Shown here: positions 62,899-64,000 of the stretch, in pieces
Position numbering within the stretch: the stretch's first letter is position 1
Layout of the letters: every line of letters starts with the position of its first letter
DNA from: Pseudonocardia sp. DSM 110487
GTDB lineage: Bacteria > Actinomycetota > Actinomycetes > Mycobacteriales > Pseudonocardiaceae
NCBI RefSeq assembly: GCF_019468565.1
Contig: NZ_CP080521.1
Location: 5,146,001-5,210,000, forward strand
Length of the DNA stretch: 64,000 nt
Direction of reading: 5' to 3'
Translations under genes and position numbers: made by a program
Notes under the pieces: model-generated
Told to the model about the DNA's origin: nothing
What the model saw: only the letters and a program-made list of their open reading frames with translations
The model's database searches: none

Positions 62899-63468
62899 GT
62901 GGCCGAGACAGCGGCGGCCAGGGGTCGTGAGGTGCGGCTCCGGCTGATGCGCGCAGCACGGGAGCTCGTGCCCGCGCGCGGGTGGACGGCCGTGAGCACG
63001 CGCACCCTTGCCGAGCATGCGGGCGTCGCGCCCGGACTCGTGCACTACCACTTCGCCTCACTGCAGGCGCTGCTCGTCGAGGCGGCCGTCGGCGCGCTCC
63101 GGGACGCGCTCGGTGGCGTCGACGCGCTGCTGCGCCAGGCCGCTACGGCCGGCGAGCTCGTCGAGCTCCTCGTCGCCGAGGTGGACCGCTACACCGGCAC
63201 CGACCCGGCGTCGCTGCTCGCCACGGAGACGTACCTGGCCGCCACCCGCGACCAGGACCTGCGCCGTGAGCTGGTTGTCGTCCTGGAGGACTTCCGGGAC
63301 CGGATCGCCCGCGGGTTGCGCGAGCACGGCGTACCCGATCCCGACGCGACGGCGGCCGTGCTGGCCGCCGTGATCGACGGGGTGTTGCTGCACCGCGCGC
63401 TCACCCCGCTACCCGGCGGTGCGGTGGCTCCTGTCCTGCGCAGGATCGTCGAGGGGGGAGGACGGTGA
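62899..63468 (+). CDS. TetR family transcriptional regulator
   Basis: This 189-residue regulator has a TetR helix-turn-helix (ARELVPARGWTAVSTRTLAEHAGVAPGLVHYHFASLQALLVEA) and a ligand-binding C half. GTG 62899 is chosen because AGAGAGG is 5 bases upstream; GTG 62893 is an alternative. It is co-transcribed with the FAD oxidoreductase gene (TGATG overlap) and probably represses both through the palindrome at 62856. Confidence 0.88.
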   Translation: MAETAAARGREVRLRLMRAARELVPARGWTAVSTRTLAEHAGVAPGLVHYHFASLQALLVEAAVGALRDALGGVDALLRQAATAGELVELLVAEVDRYTGTDPASLLATETYLAATRDQDLRRELVVVLEDFRDRIARGLREHGVPDPDATAAVLAAVIDGVLLHRALTPLPGGAVAPVLRRIVEGGGR

Positions 63469-64000
63469 TGAAGGTCGCGATCTGCGGTGCCGGGATCTCC
63501 GGGCTCGCGCTGGCACACCAGATGCACGCCCACGGCTGGGACGTCGTCGTGCTGGAGCGTGCGGCGGGCCCGCGCGAGCAGGGCTACATGATCGACTTCT
63601 TCGGCCCCGGCTTCGACGCGGCCGAGGCGATGGGGTTGCTGCCTGCGCTGCGCGAGCGGGCCCATCCGATCGACGAGGCGAGCTACGTGGACTCCTCCGG
63701 GCGCACGACGGCCCGGCTCACCTTCGCCCGGTTCGCCGCCACGGAGAACGGCGGACTGCTGAGCCTGTTGCGTTCCGAGCTGGAGGCGGTGTTACGGGAA
63801 CAGCTGCCCGATGCGGTCGAGCTGCGGTTCGGAGCGGGTGTGGCGGAGGTGCGCAATGGGCCCGATGCCGTGGACGTCGGGCTCACCGACGGCACCCGGG
63901 TCACCGCCGACCTCCTCGTCGGCGCGGACGGGATCCACTCCACCGTGCGGCGGCTGGTCTTCGGGGAGGAGCAGCGGTTCCTGCGCTACCTCGGGTTCCA
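63468..64000 (+). CDS. FAD-dependent oxidoreductase/monooxygenase, 3' end missing
   Basis: This is the first 177 residues of a flavoprotein monooxygenase. The Rossmann motif GAGISGLALAHQM is at 8-20, followed by VVVLERAAGPREQGYMIDFFGPGFDAAE and DLLVGADGIHSTVRR (the GD-type motif). The ATG at 63468 overlaps the TetR stop (TGATG) and is preceded by GGGGGAGG. The frame is open to the window end. It probably hydroxylates a small aromatic or polyketide-like substrate; a tetracycline-oxygenase-like role is possible but unproven. Confidence 0.85.
   Translation, partial: MKVAICGAGISGLALAHQMHAHGWDVVVLERAAGPREQGYMIDFFGPGFDAAEAMGLLPALRERAHPIDEASYVDSSGRTTARLTFARFAATENGGLLSLLRSELEAVLREQLPDAVELRFGAGVAEVRNGPDAVDVGLTDGTRVTADLLVGADGIHSTVRRLVFGEEQRFLRYLGF

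Overview
This 64 kb window is from a high-GC actinomycete chromosome. Codon third positions are strongly G/C, GTG starts and 4-base stop/start overlaps are common, and the gene set includes mycothiol synthesis (mshC) and the complete Pup-proteasome system. Gene order from helY through tatC, tatA, pafC, pafB, pafA, prcA, prcB, pup, dop, mpa, trmI, a RecB-like nuclease, hisG, hisE, metH, a PAC2 protein and mshC follows the order I know from Mycobacterium tuberculosis. Many genus-specific genes are interspersed. Sequence style and gene content fit Pseudonocardiaceae; the genus is an inference.

Layout. 1-6.6 kb: a + strand operon of an ABC peptide-binding protein (truncated by the window edge), an amidase, an M20 amidohydrolase, a D-aminoacylase-like amidohydrolase and a LysR regulator; it looks like uptake and breakdown of an acylated or amidated amino compound. 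6.6-15.6 kb: a PAS/PP2C/kinase/STAS stress regulator, a broken vapBC module flanked by a copy of the 3' end of the neighbouring M24 peptidase gene, a 5'-3' exonuclease, an epoxide hydrolase, an Eis-like acetyltransferase and a Q-rich DUF4333 protein. 15.6-24.7 kb: helY, then tatC-tatA, a small membrane protein, pafC, pafB and pafA, all on the - strand, with two + strand genes inside. 24.8-28.2 kb: a PAP2-diacylglycerol kinase fusion, a beta-lactamase-fold protein without its catalytic residues, and a VOC protein. 28.3-32 kb: prcA, prcB, pup and dop.

32-45.9 kb separates dop from mpa and carries accessory metabolic genes: Nudix, a second amidase, lipoamide dehydrogenase, a phytase-like lipoprotein, MarR/YceI, a LysR-CitMHS-AtuA module, two AraC regulators, VOC, MFS and PAP2. 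45.9-57 kb: mpa, trmI, RecB-like nuclease, lipoprotein, thioesterase, hisG, hisE, a HAD phosphatase and metH. 57-64 kb: PAC2 protein, an MFS transporter with an apparent CTG start, small conserved proteins, a secreted beta-trefoil-like protein, mshC, and a TetR-FAD oxidoreductase operon cut by the window end.

How the genes work together: PafA attaches Pup to substrates, Mpa unfolds them into the PrcAB proteasome, and Dop removes Pup. PafB and PafC form the DNA-damage transcription activator encoded beside them. Pup here already ends in Glu, so Dop is not needed to deamidate it. No RNA gene, CRISPR array or intact transposon was seen. The most unusual signals are the catalytically dead beta-lactamase-like membrane protein, the decayed toxin-antitoxin insertion, a four-copy 18-bp tandem repeat running out of hisE, two intergenic hairpin/repeat families, and the CTG start.
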